The position numbers and the translations under genes were made by a program. From NCBI GenBank assembly GCA_021234155.1, contig JAJEKV010000663.1, positions 58,449-122,448 of the forward strand: a stretch of 64,000 bases of DNA, given 5' to 3'. Positions 11,761-22,990 of the stretch are shown piece after piece. How positions within the stretch are numbered: the stretch's first letter is position 1; every line of letters begins with the position of its first letter. The notes beneath the pieces are model-generated. The model had not been told where the DNA came from. It saw only the letters and a list, made by a program, of their open reading frames with translations, and ran no database searches. The DNA comes from Isoetes taiwanensis (taxonomy: Eukaryota > Streptophyta > Lycopodiopsida > Isoetales > Isoetaceae).

Positions 11761-12126
11761 CAAATAGATTAAAAAGCTAATCTAGCTAATTCCTCCTAGC
11801 TTAAAATTCGAATTACCAAGTTACTTTTTTAAAATTCATAACTTTTTAGCATGTTCTAGAAGCAATGTCTCACACGTTGCGCCGAGGCTGAAAATGAGAT
11901 GTTCATTATCTGTCCTGGCGCGACGTGTGAGACCATCCTATTTGCCTCACTAATTTTTTTTCTTTTTATGTTCTCATTCACTTTAACTGTTACTTTAACT
12001 GTTACTAGCTTAGCATAAACTACAAAAATGAGAAAAATTTTTCCCATTTTCGAGGTTTGAGAATCCTATCAAGTTAGTACTATCGGGAGAGCATGATTGC
12101 TTCGGCTCTTGGTCTCCAAGAACATT

Positions 12127-12137
12127 GCTCGATACCA
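12127..12137 (-). other. Primer-binding site (Met-tRNA type), one CAG eroded
   Basis: Read on the minus strand, TGGTATCGAGC lies one base beyond an LTR end in CA. Plant Ty3/Gypsy elements usually have TGGTATCAGAGC here, matching the 3' end of a methionine tRNA. The difference is CAG reduced to CG, the same change seen in other parts of the window. Confidence 0.6.
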
Positions 12138-13410
12138 CTGCGGACGCCCCTACTCATATACGATGCACTCACCGTGATACAAACAGAGTTCATCCCCATA
12201 CCAGCTCCATGCTAATATAGGGCCCTCCACGTATCACCGCAACCTTGAAGAGTTCCAGTGGGAAGAATGAAGGGTCCTTTACCCCTCCTCCCTCGTGGCC
12301 TACCTAGTCAGGAAGCGTAAACATATATGTCAAGTAGTACATACATCAACATCATATGACCATCAAAGCGATGGCTCTCCACATATCTCAAGATAGACAA
12401 AGATCAAGACATCATATGGGGAATCCTACCCAAGGCTCAGACTCAAAGGAATGACGGACGGCTTGGGTCTCCGTGAGTTCATTGTGCATGTAATTCATGG
12501 CAATGGATTTGGCGGCATAAGAACATGGCATTGGGTTGTCCACTCCATCCGCCCCTTCCCCGTGCACACTTTGTGTAGTAGGCTGAAAAGTGTTGGGACC
12601 TGATCAGAGCTCTCGGGTGCATAGCCAAAGGGGCTATTCCGGGTTGCATCTCCCCAGCCCTCGATGGAGCGGTGTAGGGATCACTCCCCCGAGATCTACA
12701 TGTCGACTCAAGGTGACTAGAGGGCCACCGCCCTTATTCCGGACTGAACCCACTGGAAAGTGAACCCCACCCCCGGTTGCAATCGAGCCCATGCCTTGCC
12801 CCGCACTCGGCAAGCCATTAGACCTAGTCACAATGATCCCCGGTAGCACTAACACACCATAGGGATCGCTCAAGAGTCGAACACCTAACCTCCTTCTTAG
12901 CCGGCCCCGCCCCTTCACCCACAAACTGTGTGTGGTTCTTGTACATGTGCCTAATCTACAAGATTGTGCTAGAGAGGCTACTCTAGGAACATCAACTACA
13001 AAGCTTTAGGTCTCTACCCCCTTCCCAATACAAGGAGTTCATAGAGATACATCATCCATATACTTCATAAAGAGAACTAAAGAACTAGATCTAATCTACA
13101 TCATAGAGTTAGGTTCTTTAGTTAGAATCGCTATCTAGAGATCTAGAGGGGCTATGGGCAATTTAAGAGGCTAAACCTACTGATTCGATGGCTGAAATGG
13201 GGTTTAGACTATTAAATTGCCTAAAACACTGATCCTTGAGTTCCTCCTCCCGACTGAAGCTCGACCATCCCACGAGATGCTCGAATCAAGGAAAACTAAT
13301 GATGCAATTCTCTGCAATGAAGTTCTGGGATGGGTTTTGACCCTTGGGGCGGTCAAAGCAGAGCTCTAAAACCCTAGAAACGTAAAAAATGGGCAAGTTA
13401 GGGTTCTCCC

Positions 13411-13420
13411 ATTTAAATAG
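13411..13420 (-). promoter_or_regulatory. LTR TATA box candidate
   Basis: Minus-strand CTATTTAAATGGG lies in the 5' third of the LTR. Transcription of the element would start shortly downstream of it. Confidence 0.4.
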
Positions 13421-13479
13421 ACAAGGGTTGGCTAGGGTTTCCAATTATCCCCTTTAGGCATGTGGGATAATTGAAAATG

Positions 13480-13710
13480 GGCCCACTTGCCTTTAAGGGC
13501 TAGGTGGCCAAATGTGCCCACATGGAAATGTGTGCACCCAATTGTGCTCACATGGAAATGTGTGCACATTAATGAATGTGCACATTGGAAAATGTGCACA
13601 CTAATTGCACATATGGGTATGGCCCACTTGGCATAAAGTGGCCACATGGGAAAATGTGCACCTAAGTGAATGTGCACATGGTTTAATGTGCACATTACTA
13701 AATGCACGCT
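13480..13710. repeat. GTGCACATT minisatellite inside the LTR
   Basis: Units of roughly 20-30 nt built from ACATGGAAATGTGTGCAC and close variants repeat about eight times. GTGCAC makes many units locally palindromic. The 160-residue minus frame across it, with MCTHFHV-like repeats, is a by-product. Confidence 0.6.
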
Positions 13711-13840
13711 CCTTGCAAGTTGCCCCCTAGGGCTACTAGCCTGGCTACACGTTGGCGTACGTCGGTCGGGTGGTGCGGTAATGCGATTTCCAGGCATGAA
13801 AGATATCGCCCCGGGAGCGTAATCGTGGCCGAACGTCACA

Positions 13841-13905
13841 TTCTCCCCACCTTGAAATGATGATGTCGTCCGCAAAGATCGGGTCTCCCACCTTGGACTC
13901 TTCCT
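13841..13905 (-). pseudogene. Possible pol 3' end and polypurine tract
   Basis: The minus-strand frame reads LRTTSSFQGGENVT just before and across the LTR edge, like the tail of plant Ty3/Gypsy polyproteins. The run GTGGGGAGAA at 13,841-13,850 would serve as polypurine tract. Further upstream coding is not readable, so only a stub remains. Confidence 0.4.
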
Positions 13906-13959
13906 AACCTGCAATCAACCTGATGCATACGATATACTACTATAATACTTACACATTTA

Positions 13960-14460
13960 TTACGATTACCTTAAGGTAATATTTTTAGAACATTATTACG
14001 CCATTACCTTATTACATAACTTGTCAATTCGTAACTTCTATTAAAACACGGTACTTATTAGTTTCTATTATCACAATATTTAGTTTATCACAATTTAACA
14101 ATTTCATATACAATTATTATTTAAGGTACTCTTCATTCCTTGCAACACATTCCAACAAAATTTGTGTTGCAAATCTTCGCACCTTAAAATCCTGCATTAA
14201 TTTTACAATATCTATAATTGCCTACTTACTATCTTACTTATTAGAATAACTCTAAGGTAATGTTTAAGACATTACTGTACTATTTCATTATCCAATTAAT
14301 TATCACTTCATAACTTAATCCACGCAAGGTAATTATTAACCTTACTTAATACAACATTTAAGTTAATCAAAGTTTATCAATTTCATACAAAATTTACACT
14401 TCTAAGGTACTCTTCATCCCTTGCAACACATTATACAAAATTTTGTGTTGCAAGCTTTTC
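13960..14460. repeat. Imperfect tandem duplication, ~275-bp period
   Basis: CTAAGGTAATNTTTNAGACATTA and GGTACTCTTCATNCCTTGCAACACATT each occur twice in the same order, at about 13,975/14,265 and 14,127/14,405. A third, weaker AAGGTAATATTTATGAA piece lies near 15,080. Function is unknown. Confidence 0.55.
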
Positions 14461-16500
14461 ATCTTCGACCTCCTTGCCCTCCTGAGCTTTTAGGGCTCAA
14501 GTAGGTCGACACTACCTATTATTAATTATTACAAAAATTTTGGTTATATGGTGACCACTCCACCTATCTACATGAATGCATGGCTAATCTCCCGGCGTAG
14601 GAAGAGGATGATTCTTCCATCGTGGCCGTGGAGACAGCGTCCTATTATGCCTATATGCCGCTCATGCCTACACCTCTAGTTGCCCAGCGTGGAGGATATC
14701 CTTCCCGCGTGGGGGGCGTGAAGGATAGATTCCTCCTATCAAAGCATATATGGGGCTAAAGGTGCCTTTCCTATCAATGCATTCCTTAATGACCTCCTTT
14801 CTCTCGAGGTCGTCTACTTCCATAGAACAGAAGTAGACTTTCTAATCTACCTTCCACTCGTCCAAGCGGAAACGCGGTCATGCCTACATTGGCATTACAC
14901 CACGCCCTAGAGATCACCGTAGTGGTCTCATCATCGGTAACAACGCATGCAACCCATACCTAGCATAGGTTGCATGCGCAGATTAATCTTAACTACACAT
15001 AGAATTAATCTACACAAATCGACATGCCTGAGCCGATTTTTGCTGGCTCCTTTAATGCATGTGATTAACATAATTACCCTAAGGTAATATTTATGAATTA
15101 ACATTATCATAGTATCGGATACATTACTTCCGATAGTACAATTATATTTACTCTAAGCTTTGCAATATTTAACGACTTTTAGATCGCGATTATTTAAACA
15201 ATAACTCTGATTTAGACCTATTGTATCATAGACAAGGTTTTAATTATCATACACAAGAATTAGATGTGCTTCTTATTCTCTTCCTTGGGTCCTGCATTAC
15301 CCTTGGAAGTATATCCCTAAGATGCACTTAAGTATATCCGAATTCTATTTTCTATCTATATTTATAAGGACCCCGAGGTCATATAGCTATCCTTGGAAGG
15401 AATTGCGTCCTTACGAAGGATTAATTAACATGCTACCTCACATTATCGTTGTTATTTAACTTATTTCCCTATGATACATATACATACAACAATTTCTATT
15501 CAGTTATTAAGATCTATATTTAACTATCTATAAGACACATTAAAGCTTATAATGCAGGCGCACACCTTACCTAAGGCTAGAACGCGTCCACCCATTGAGC
15601 CGGCGTCGAGTAATTTTGGAGATGACTTAGTCGTTGCATTGCTCTCATGGTTTTGCTCCACTTCTTTGGTGTAGTTAGCTATCATGTCGGTCTCGCACGT
15701 TGAAGGCCTCCTGAGCTATCTATCTATCTATCTTATGCTCTATTCGCTTCGGCCATTGCCGGAGTGAACTCTATTCTACGGTTCAGTCAATTCGGTGCAA
15801 GTACGTTCAATCATAAGATTGAGCCCTCCCACTTTCTTCGAAAAGAAAATGGTCCTGCACCCCTTCAACGACGTTCATATCTATTCTCTCCCCTTAAGAG
15901 GTTATACGCTTCTTACTTAGCGCATTAAGTTACTAGCCTTAGCTAACATATATAACCACCTAAGATGGATATACATATTATGTTATCATTTATTTCAATA
16001 TAGTTACGGGTTACCTACTTAGTTAGAACGATTCTAAACCACAAGGTTTTGTCATGACGACAATTCCTTTTGTCTCAAAAGACTATTTGATTACTATAAT
16101 TCTTATTTTAGATGTACCTTGCATGTACTATTCTTTTATTATTCTAGAGATTCCCCCTTTCTTAGTTATTTAAACTCTTGGAATATTCCTACCAATCGAA
16201 TCGATGTCATCGTAACAAGTTGGCCGGACTTGTTAGATTACTTCTTTTCTTTCGGTTGGATTATTCTTTTGGAGATACTAGATTTATACATGGTCAACAA
16301 TTATCCTAGTAATGATTCCTTCTTAGCGAGGTGATCAATCTCACCAAGTGGTTTCAATATGTTGGATGTCTGTTAACAATCGTGTATAATTTTAGTTACT
16401 CCTATGCGTTTCCTTCCCAATTGGGCAATCCTTTCAACGAGAATATCCGGAATTGCCTTCTAATCCCAATATGGATGTTACCGTCCATACATTTAACCTA
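14461..16500. other. No recognised gene
   Basis: Mixed composition with many small open frames on both strands and no recognisable domain. It lies between the minus-strand LTR and the minus-strand transposon gene and may be remnants of either. Confidence 0.45.
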
Positions 16501-16532
16501 CTAGGCCCCATGGCCTTAGATGCTTGAGCTTG

Positions 16533-17080
16533 CTAGAAGCTCATCCATTCGTTGCCCGCTTGGCGCAGCTTTATGGTGCTTGGGAATTTTGTGTTTGCAT
16601 CCTCAACAAAACTCATGACAGGCTCGGAGCCCTTGTACATTTCTAGGCTGTCAAAATGGTACACACCTGGCTGACATTTAACTGGCTGACCTCCAAGACC
16701 TACAATGACATACACTGTCCAGTGCTGCTGATAACATGCTGGCAGAATGGTACATTCCGAAATTGCAAGTTGAGGGTGCAACAGTTTGTCCTTTGAAGCA
16801 AGCTCGTTCGACAGTAATGTGCAAATGAGCGGATCCATGAAATGGAACCTCTGTTCCATGTCATGCTTGATGCAGAATTGGTGCATACACCTGCCAAAGT
16901 CCAAGGTCTGGTAAAACAAGATGATTTAAGAAACAATGTAAGACTTCAAATCTCGAGTTGTTTATATTAAATTACTAACCTCATGAAGAAATGAACTATC
17001 CTGTCCTTTGAACCAATCCCTACTTTTCTCCAATATTCGATTGCCTCTTGATCAAGCACAAGAGGCTCCTCTCGGGTCCT
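16533..17080 (-). pseudogene. Ulp1/C48-type protease domain of a DNA transposon, with intron
   Basis: The 128-residue minus frame reads CTILPACYQQHWTVYVI and then VYHFDSLEMY. HW and the Asp of FDSL match the His and Asp of the Ulp1 (SUMO protease, C48) triad. The Cys-containing end (usually Q...DCG) is not seen; the frame ends RQAGNEWMSF instead. Upstream, a 72-nt GT-AG intron (16,908-16,979) joins a further exon reading EAIEYWRKVGIGSKDRIVHFF, which lies in a different phase after an indel. Such domains are common in plant Mutator- and CACTA-type transposons and in the transposase family suggested by the blocks at 18.8-20 kb, on the same strand. Without the Cys it would be inactive. Confidence 0.6.
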
Positions 17081-17706
17081 TTAAACACTTCAAGTGGCAA
17101 GTGTTCGGTGGGATGTGCTCTTAACACCTGCAGTCCCTCGTCTTTGGTGGTGTAAGTTTACATTCAGCAAATGGAAGATCATTGAAAACCTTGAGGAACA
17201 TTGAAATAGCCAAGAAATGAACAATTGAAGTAAAACTTTGTTTATATTAAAAAGTCAAGAGAGGTTACATCATATACACAATAATACTATTTCTAGGCTT
17301 TAGTTCTATGTTTTTTCATCATATTAATACAAATTTGACTCTCAGTGTCAAACATATTCAGCATTTTGTTGCTTTCGACATAACTTTGCACATTCCCTGC
17401 CTTCAGCAACCCCTGAAGCCAAACCTTTAGATCATTCATGAGGAAATTGCCATCAACCATCATTCAATTAAATTGGGATTATGTCTTAATTTTGGGATAA
17501 ATTTTATATTGCACTTTTTTAGTAACTTTGTTAAATTCACTTTTTTAGTAACTTTGTTGCCCTTAGACTAGAATAGACGTTAACATATAATCACACACGG
17601 GAATATAAACTCACACCTTAACTTCAAATTACAAAATCATATATCATGGAACTCAAGTAGTACACAACTTTTATTAACTGTAGAAAAGATACATAGTAAT
17701 TGTTTT
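17081..17706. other. No readable exon
   Basis: AT-rich stretch between two blocks of the minus-strand transposon gene, probably intronic or decayed. TTTTTTAGTAACTTTGTT is repeated in tandem near 17,516-17,550. Confidence 0.4.
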
Positions 17707-18379
17707 TCATTTTTCCACTAGCATCCCCAAGGATATGAGAACCTTATTCCTTACATCCTGAGGTATTGTAACTCTCGCTGTTTTACTAGGAATAGTTTTT
17801 GGAGTCCACGAGTACAATACGGTTTCAATGTCTAGCCAAAGATCGGGGATCACTTGGATTTCTCCTCCACCTCTTTGTCCAACAATCTGAATATCTTTCT
17901 TTATGGGTGACATTACTCAACCGATGTCTTGGACACCACCATTCCACGCAAGCACCTTATTGAAGTTAACATCACCTTCTTCTTTGCAAATATCCGAGAT
18001 AGTCCATCCCAACCACTTTGGATAGGTCTCTAGATCTTTGGTTTTACTACTACAAATTGGTTGCACTCCACGTCGATTAGAAGGTTCATAAGAATCCATG
18101 CCTAGATATTTTGGCCTATCCTTCTTAGGACCAACATAGTGTTTATCCAGTTGAGGAGGAGCATATGCCTTCACAATGCTACTAATGGTACCATCATCTT
18201 CGGCCAGCACCGGCTAATGTTTTCCACTTACTTTTAGGGAACCACCCTTCTTTCGACTCTGAGGAGGATGTGTCTACCTCATCCAACAAGTTGATCACCT
18301 TCTTCCAATAATCTATCAATGCACGATTTGTGTCATCTCGAATTAGTTTGCCAATGCTTGATGTAGTCATTGATGCCAT
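17707..18379 (-). pseudogene. Middle part of the transposon gene, three frames
   Basis: Three neighbouring minus-strand frames (17,707-17,913; 17,917-18,210; 18,194-18,379) of 61-97 residues abut in different phases. Phrases such as YPKWLGWTISDICKEEGDVNF and LIDYWKKVINLLDEVDTS look like genuine protein. I do not recognise a domain. They sit between transposase-like text upstream and the Ulp1 domain downstream, so they are likely one long coding region broken by indels. Confidence 0.45.
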
Positions 18380-18784
18380 CCTTAGTCAATCCCAATTGCT
18401 TGACTTCTTTGGTTGGTTTTAGAGCTTTTGGTTGACCGGGGAGGTATCATAGGCTTGCCATTTGCATCCCTGCGCCAAATTTCTGCCCCACCTCTCCACC
18501 TCTCCTCACGAAGGTCTCATTTTCCATTGCATGATTGGAATCCCTTCTCTCACCCAAAAAGTGAATTGAAGAGGTCTAGAATGACCTTCCATGTCGAGAG
18601 CATAACCATCCACAAAACTCTTCCAATCGGGCACTTCTTCTATGATAGATCCTATAGGAGATGGATTTGTACATCCATGAAATATTTCCAATAGCACTGG
18701 GAAAGTTGGTAGCTGTCTGTTGTCTCAATACATGACTATATTTTCCAAACAATGCATCCACATCCTCATGAGTATGTCAGGGCA

Positions 18785-19390
18785 TTAGGAACCCCAAATT
18801 AACTCTTTCAAAAACACCCACAGTTTGTTAAGTAGGATAGGAAAGAAAACATCCACTGTTCTTATTTTGACCAGCACACAATTATCTAGTTGCAAGAGGA
18901 ACTTTTCGGGGCAGATCTCGAGGTTTAGCGCGAGATGTTGAAGCTCCAACATGTTCATTAGGTCCATTCCTCCTAAATCTTGCCTTGCTAAACTTTTCAA
19001 TACTATTAGGGGTTCCATCCAACAATGCACTATGTAGTGCCGGCTAGCTGTGGGATCCTGTAGGTGACCATTGTAACCCTTCTCATAGTTTCTTAAACAC
19101 CTCATGATACTCCCAATGTGAAAAATCGGACCATCACTCCACAACTCTAAACTGAAATGGCCATAATAGGTGCGAGGCGCCCATGCAATATTGCCCCAGT
19201 CATTGAAATCGCAAAGGGTATGATCTTCCACATGACTTAGGAATGTACTTGAATTGTGGAAGACAAGTCTTCGTTGGTCCATTTTATCATGTATAATACA
19301 TAGATAGTTATTAGGTTCCATTGCGGATAAGGTCCTCCACATCCAATAAGTTGATCTACATGATAGTTGATCCGTCATATGGTCCTTCAT
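18785..19390 (-). pseudogene. Transposase-like core (HDKMD block)
   Basis: A 201-residue minus frame begins MKDHMTDQLSCRSTYW and contains NYLCIIHDKMDQRRLVF near residues 28-45. The pattern of a hydrophobic run then an Asp-rich HDKMD resembles the first catalytic Asp region of a family of uncharacterised plant and invertebrate transposases, which I know from shared text rather than a named Pfam entry. Later it reads YNGHLQDPTASRHYIVHCWM. Activity cannot be judged because the other catalytic residues are not identified. The same-strand blocks on either side support a single large transposon gene. Confidence 0.45.
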
Positions 19391-19410
19391 ATGTTCCCTT
19401 ATCTTTGCCC

Positions 19411-19965
19411 TTAGACTTGGTTGCCAGTCTTATCTAGTGTCTCCTTCAGCTTGGCACATAAATTGCACTTGGCAAAGTTGTTTGAAGTTGCTATGGTCAC
19501 ATGCTTGAAATGCCTATTCCATAGCCTACTAAAACTGGGTGGGATATAGAGGCCACTCAAGTTTCGAAGCAATGCATTTATTTCCTCTAATATGCTCTTC
19601 CGGGTACAATGGGATGGCAATCTCTACAATAACTCTCTACCTGTTCATCCTTCTTACTCTTATGTGGCATGTTTTCTACATTGAAATCCACATATCTTTC
19701 AAATATTTCCTTTGCGACTATAGTTCTTGAGGTAGGCCTTACGGGGCCGGTGTTCCCATGCAATGCAATTTTACTACCATTTTCATGTCTCTTTTTGCCG
19801 GTTGTGCCAAGAAGAGGTTGGAATTCCATGTATAGCCATCCATGCTTTTGAACATATCCACTTTCCATTCAATGGGAATCTTTTCTTCTTTGATCTTTCA
19901 TCACGAATTGCATAGCCAAATATGGTGTACATGAAATTCCTCCCCGCTATCACACTTATGTTCAC
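19411..19965 (-). pseudogene. Transposase-like N-terminal half, two frames
   Basis: In order on the minus strand: ICSKAWMAIHGIPTSSWHNR (about 19,880-19,810), HGNTGPVRPTSRTIVAKEIF (about 19,760) and, after another shift, FSRLWNRHFKHVTIATSNNF followed by KCNLCAKLKETL (about 19,530-19,440). A 'C..aW...hGi....' start, an HGNTG block and a CxxC shortly before the HDKMD block are the usual order in this transposase type. At least two indels separate the pieces. Confidence 0.45.
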
Positions 19966-20009
19966 GATATGTAGCTCTTGCTACCACCATCTCTTCTATT
20001 GTGAACATT

Positions 20010-20673
20010 CTAATAGGGAGGCCCAACAACATTCACTTCCTCTAACCCGCATCGGGGCTTCGGGAGAACAATCATAATCGACTTACATCTTTTGGTGGGA
20101 TAATGTTTGAAAGTTGGAAGTGGCCTCTTGCTACTTGTGTAAACATTATTGACAATGGTTCTACATCTATAGGAAGCGTGTAGTTCCCCTCCGGGTTGAA
20201 TCTTTGTCCCTAGGCCATGCAACAATAGTTGGAACCTCTAGTTGCTTCACACAAGCTAGGCATTCTTGTTTGCTTTGAACCCTTTTCCTTCCAATTGTCA
20301 TATAATTTTGAGATTGCCACACCTAACTTTGTCCTCCCTAATCTTTCATCATTCTTTGCATTGATAGGATCTACGCTAGAACAATAATCCCTTCTCCCTC
20401 TTTGCCTCTACATTTGCATGCATGCGGGGATCTTGACCTTTTTGTTCTTCCAATCGACCCTAGTATAAAGTACAATTTCCTTTCTGTGGCATCATCCTTT
20501 TCATTTGAGGTCTTTTCCTTTCCTTTGCCATCATCTTTGTCATCTTCATCCTTTTCATTTGGTCTTTTCCTTTCCTTTCCCATCATCTTTGTCATCTTCA
20601 TTAGTTGGGGATTTTTCTTTGCCTTGATCACCATCATTGGGGGCCTTGGGGGATTTAGCATTTTGCATGCCAT
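20010..20673 (-). pseudogene. 5' end of the transposon gene, Lys/Asp-rich
   Basis: A 100-residue frame at 20,371-20,673 has two copies of a (K/R)-(P/N)EKDEDDKDDGKGKEK-like motif, from an internal 50-60-bp duplication. It is followed on the same strand by a 71-residue frame (20,010-20,225) with CRTIVNNVYTSS and PTFKHYPTKRCKSI. The charged tract is low-complexity and could be a nuclear-localisation region. It is the likely N-terminus of the gene running to 16.5 kb. Confidence 0.35.
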
Positions 20674-20689
20674 TGACCTAAAATGAATA

Positions 20690-21160
20690 AAAACCTATAG
20701 TAAGTTAGCATATCCAAATAACATCTCCCTAACATGTTCTTAAATGAAAGTTAACCTTAATAATAACCTTAATAACCTATAATAACTTAATCTATAATAA
20801 TAATAAGTTTACCTATAATATATTAACTTATAATAACCTTTAATGTTGTAACCTTAAAAACAACTTTAAGGCTTTAGGTTAGCACTTTTAAGGTTAGAAG
20901 TTGTAAGGTTAAAACTTCTAACCTTCAATAAATATAACCTTAGCCTAAAACTTCTAAAACTTAAAACTTCTAAATTCAAATTCATAAACTTTTAAACTTA
21001 TAACCTTATTTATGAACTTAAAAATATTAACCTTAACTAATAACCTTAACTTATAAACCTTAAAACTATTAACTATTCTATTCTATTCTATTCCTTAAAT
21101 CTTATAACTTATATAACCCTTGCAATAAATGTTCGCGGCAGTTATTATGGCGCGGTACGA
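20690..21160. repeat. AT-rich AACCTTA/TAATAA region
   Basis: Irregular repeats of AACCTTAATAA and ACTTCTAAAAC, ending in an ATTCT pentamer run at about 21,073-21,093. Possibly the outer end of the transposon; no terminal inverted repeat found. Confidence 0.45.
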
Positions 21161-21239
21161 AATTTTTTAAAGCAGTTATTATTTCCAGTTTACAATCCCT
21201 TTCCCACTTTTCCGGCTTTTTCTCTCTCTTCGAACTTCA

Positions 21240-21660
21240 AACTCAGTGCGCTTCGAACTCTGGCGGTGCGCTTCGAACTTCTTTTGGTTGCGCTTTCGAA
21301 CTCTGCTCGCTTTTCTGTCGAGCTTTTCGGCTATCTGCTTTCGAGCTTTTCGGCTATCTGCTTTCGATCTATCTATCTACTTCATTCTGTCGAGCTTTTA
21401 TTTTATCGCTTTCGAGCTTTTTCGGATTTCTCGCTTTTCGAGCTTTTACGGCTATCTATCGCTTCAATCGGCTATCTAGACACTTCAATGCTGCTTCAAT
21501 CCGAATTCTATTTGCTTTCGGCTTCTATCGCATCAATCTCGACTTTTAGGCTTCTATCTTCTTTAAACTCGGCTTCTATATGCTTTAAACTTCGGCTTTT
21601 TTCGAGCTTAGGGTTTTCGGCTCAAAGTTGTTTTCGGCTCCAAGGTTTGTAGCGAGGAAT
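21240..21660. repeat. CGAGCTTTTCGGCTATCTG minisatellite
   Basis: CGAGCTTTTCGGCTATCTG and CTTCGAACT-type words recur about fifteen times with variation. Overlapping Phe/Ser/Leu-rich frames (21,246-21,652) follow the repeat and are unlikely to be genes. Confidence 0.55.
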
Positions 21661-22322
21661 TCTCCAAGGTTTTTGGCTCTGTACAATCTCGACTTTGAAT
21701 AACTTTGGTTTTTGTGTTAAAGCTACTTTCGGCTTCTATTTTGCTATTACTTTGGTTTTCGATCTTTTGGTTTTATTTCGAAGTCAAAGGCTCAATTCTC
21801 AGTCTGAGAACACAAATAGGTTAGTATCTCTCATTCTTTTTAGTTATTTTACGAAAAGCATGTTATTTACTTTTACATGCATCGGTATATTTACCACGGT
21901 TAATTTAATCGGTTAATGGGTTACTTTTACATGAATCGAGAATATCACGCTCTATGATCTTGTTACGTGATCTTGCCTATATGATCTGCTCTTATTCTAT
22001 TTCACTAGCTCTTCCTCTATCGTTTCTAATTAATGATCTAAAATAATGAAGTTATTCTATTTCACGAGCTCTTCCTCTATATCGTTCTAATTAATGATGC
22101 GAAATAATGAAGTAAATAATGATCATAGATCATATCTGCTCTATGATCTTGCTCTATGATCTATGATATCATAGATCATAGATCTTCACTAACTCTTCCT
22201 CTATACGCTCTAAATAATGAACTAAAACAATGAACTAAACAATGAACTATCGGCTTTATATTTTGAATTACGCATTGCATTACGCATTATGCATTTTGTT
22301 AGAATAATATGTTGGAATGGGA

Positions 22323-22450
22323 GAAATCGGCGCTTGGCGCATTTCTATTTTGGGTTACATTTTCCACTAGGTTAATCAAATCAGCGGCCGTGCGTTTTAG
22401 TTTGGCATTTCAATTTCATACGGCTCTATACAAATCGCGCCCGGCGCGTG
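22323..22450. repeat. GC-rich palindrome cluster 1
   Basis: GAAATCGGCGCTTGGCGCATTTC at 22,323-22,345 and AAATCGCGCCCGGCGCGTG at 22,432-22,450 flank about 85 bases of ordinary sequence. Confidence 0.5.
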
Positions 22451-22898
22451 TGAAATAGTCGTGCTAATTACTTTCTCGTTCTAGTGCCATGGATTTTCCT
22501 TATGCATGGACAGCGGCTGGTTCAAATACACGGCTGGTTCTAGTTCCACGGGCGACCATCAACTCGGACCACGTACAAGATATTACTTGAGTGTCTTTGT
22601 TCAAAGCGTTCAAAGAGAGTTGGAGAATCCATTAGGCGGCTGTATCGGGGCCATGGGTACACTTCCATCGCATCTATGGACATATCGGACTCCTCATGCT
22701 CTTAGTAAGGCTCATGCCAACAAATAAGTACAAGGATTTGATTTATAGTATCGGGGATCGATACAACACTCTGGTTTGGAGACTTCGACATCCGCGGGGA
22801 AGATGAGGATCTGTCATATCGAGGAGGTGGTTCGGTGGGACTTCTTGCGGGATTGGGCGGATGAAGTGGGCTGTGTGACATATTGTAGAGATAGAAAA

Positions 22899-22990
22899 GA
22901 ATTGGCGCTGGCGCATTTTGCGAGAAGAAGAAATGTACATAACTTTTTGGAATATGAATACAAACTTCGGCGCTTTGGCTAATTTTGCAC
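22899..22990. repeat. GC-rich palindrome cluster 2
   Basis: GAATTGGCGCTGGCGCATTT at about 22,899 and CTTCGGCGCTTTGGCTAATTTT at about 22,965 are two copies of the same motif, 60 bases apart. Confidence 0.45.

Larger units (their letters stand above)
12139..13840 (-). mobile_element. LTR of a Ty3/Gypsy element, minus strand
   Basis: On the minus strand the segment starts TGTGACGTTCGG right after a polypurine tract and ends GTCCGCA one base before the primer-binding site, giving a 1.7-kb LTR with TG...CA ends. A TATA-like TATTTAAAT lies at about 13,411-13,420. Internal sequence flanks it on both sides: pol-end-like text to the right and primer site plus possible gag to the left. That fits an LTR shared by two tandem copies, or an unequal-recombination product. 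There is no second LTR in the window for comparison. Confidence 0.55.

Noticed and set aside
13432-13914. A 160-residue His/Cys-rich protein on the minus strand
   Set aside because: The His/Cys content comes from the GTGCACATT minisatellite in the LTR. Only its first 14 or so residues at the right end look like pol tail.
21246-21652. Phe/Ser-rich membrane-like proteins
   Set aside because: They overlap in different frames over a CGAGCTTTTCGG minisatellite.
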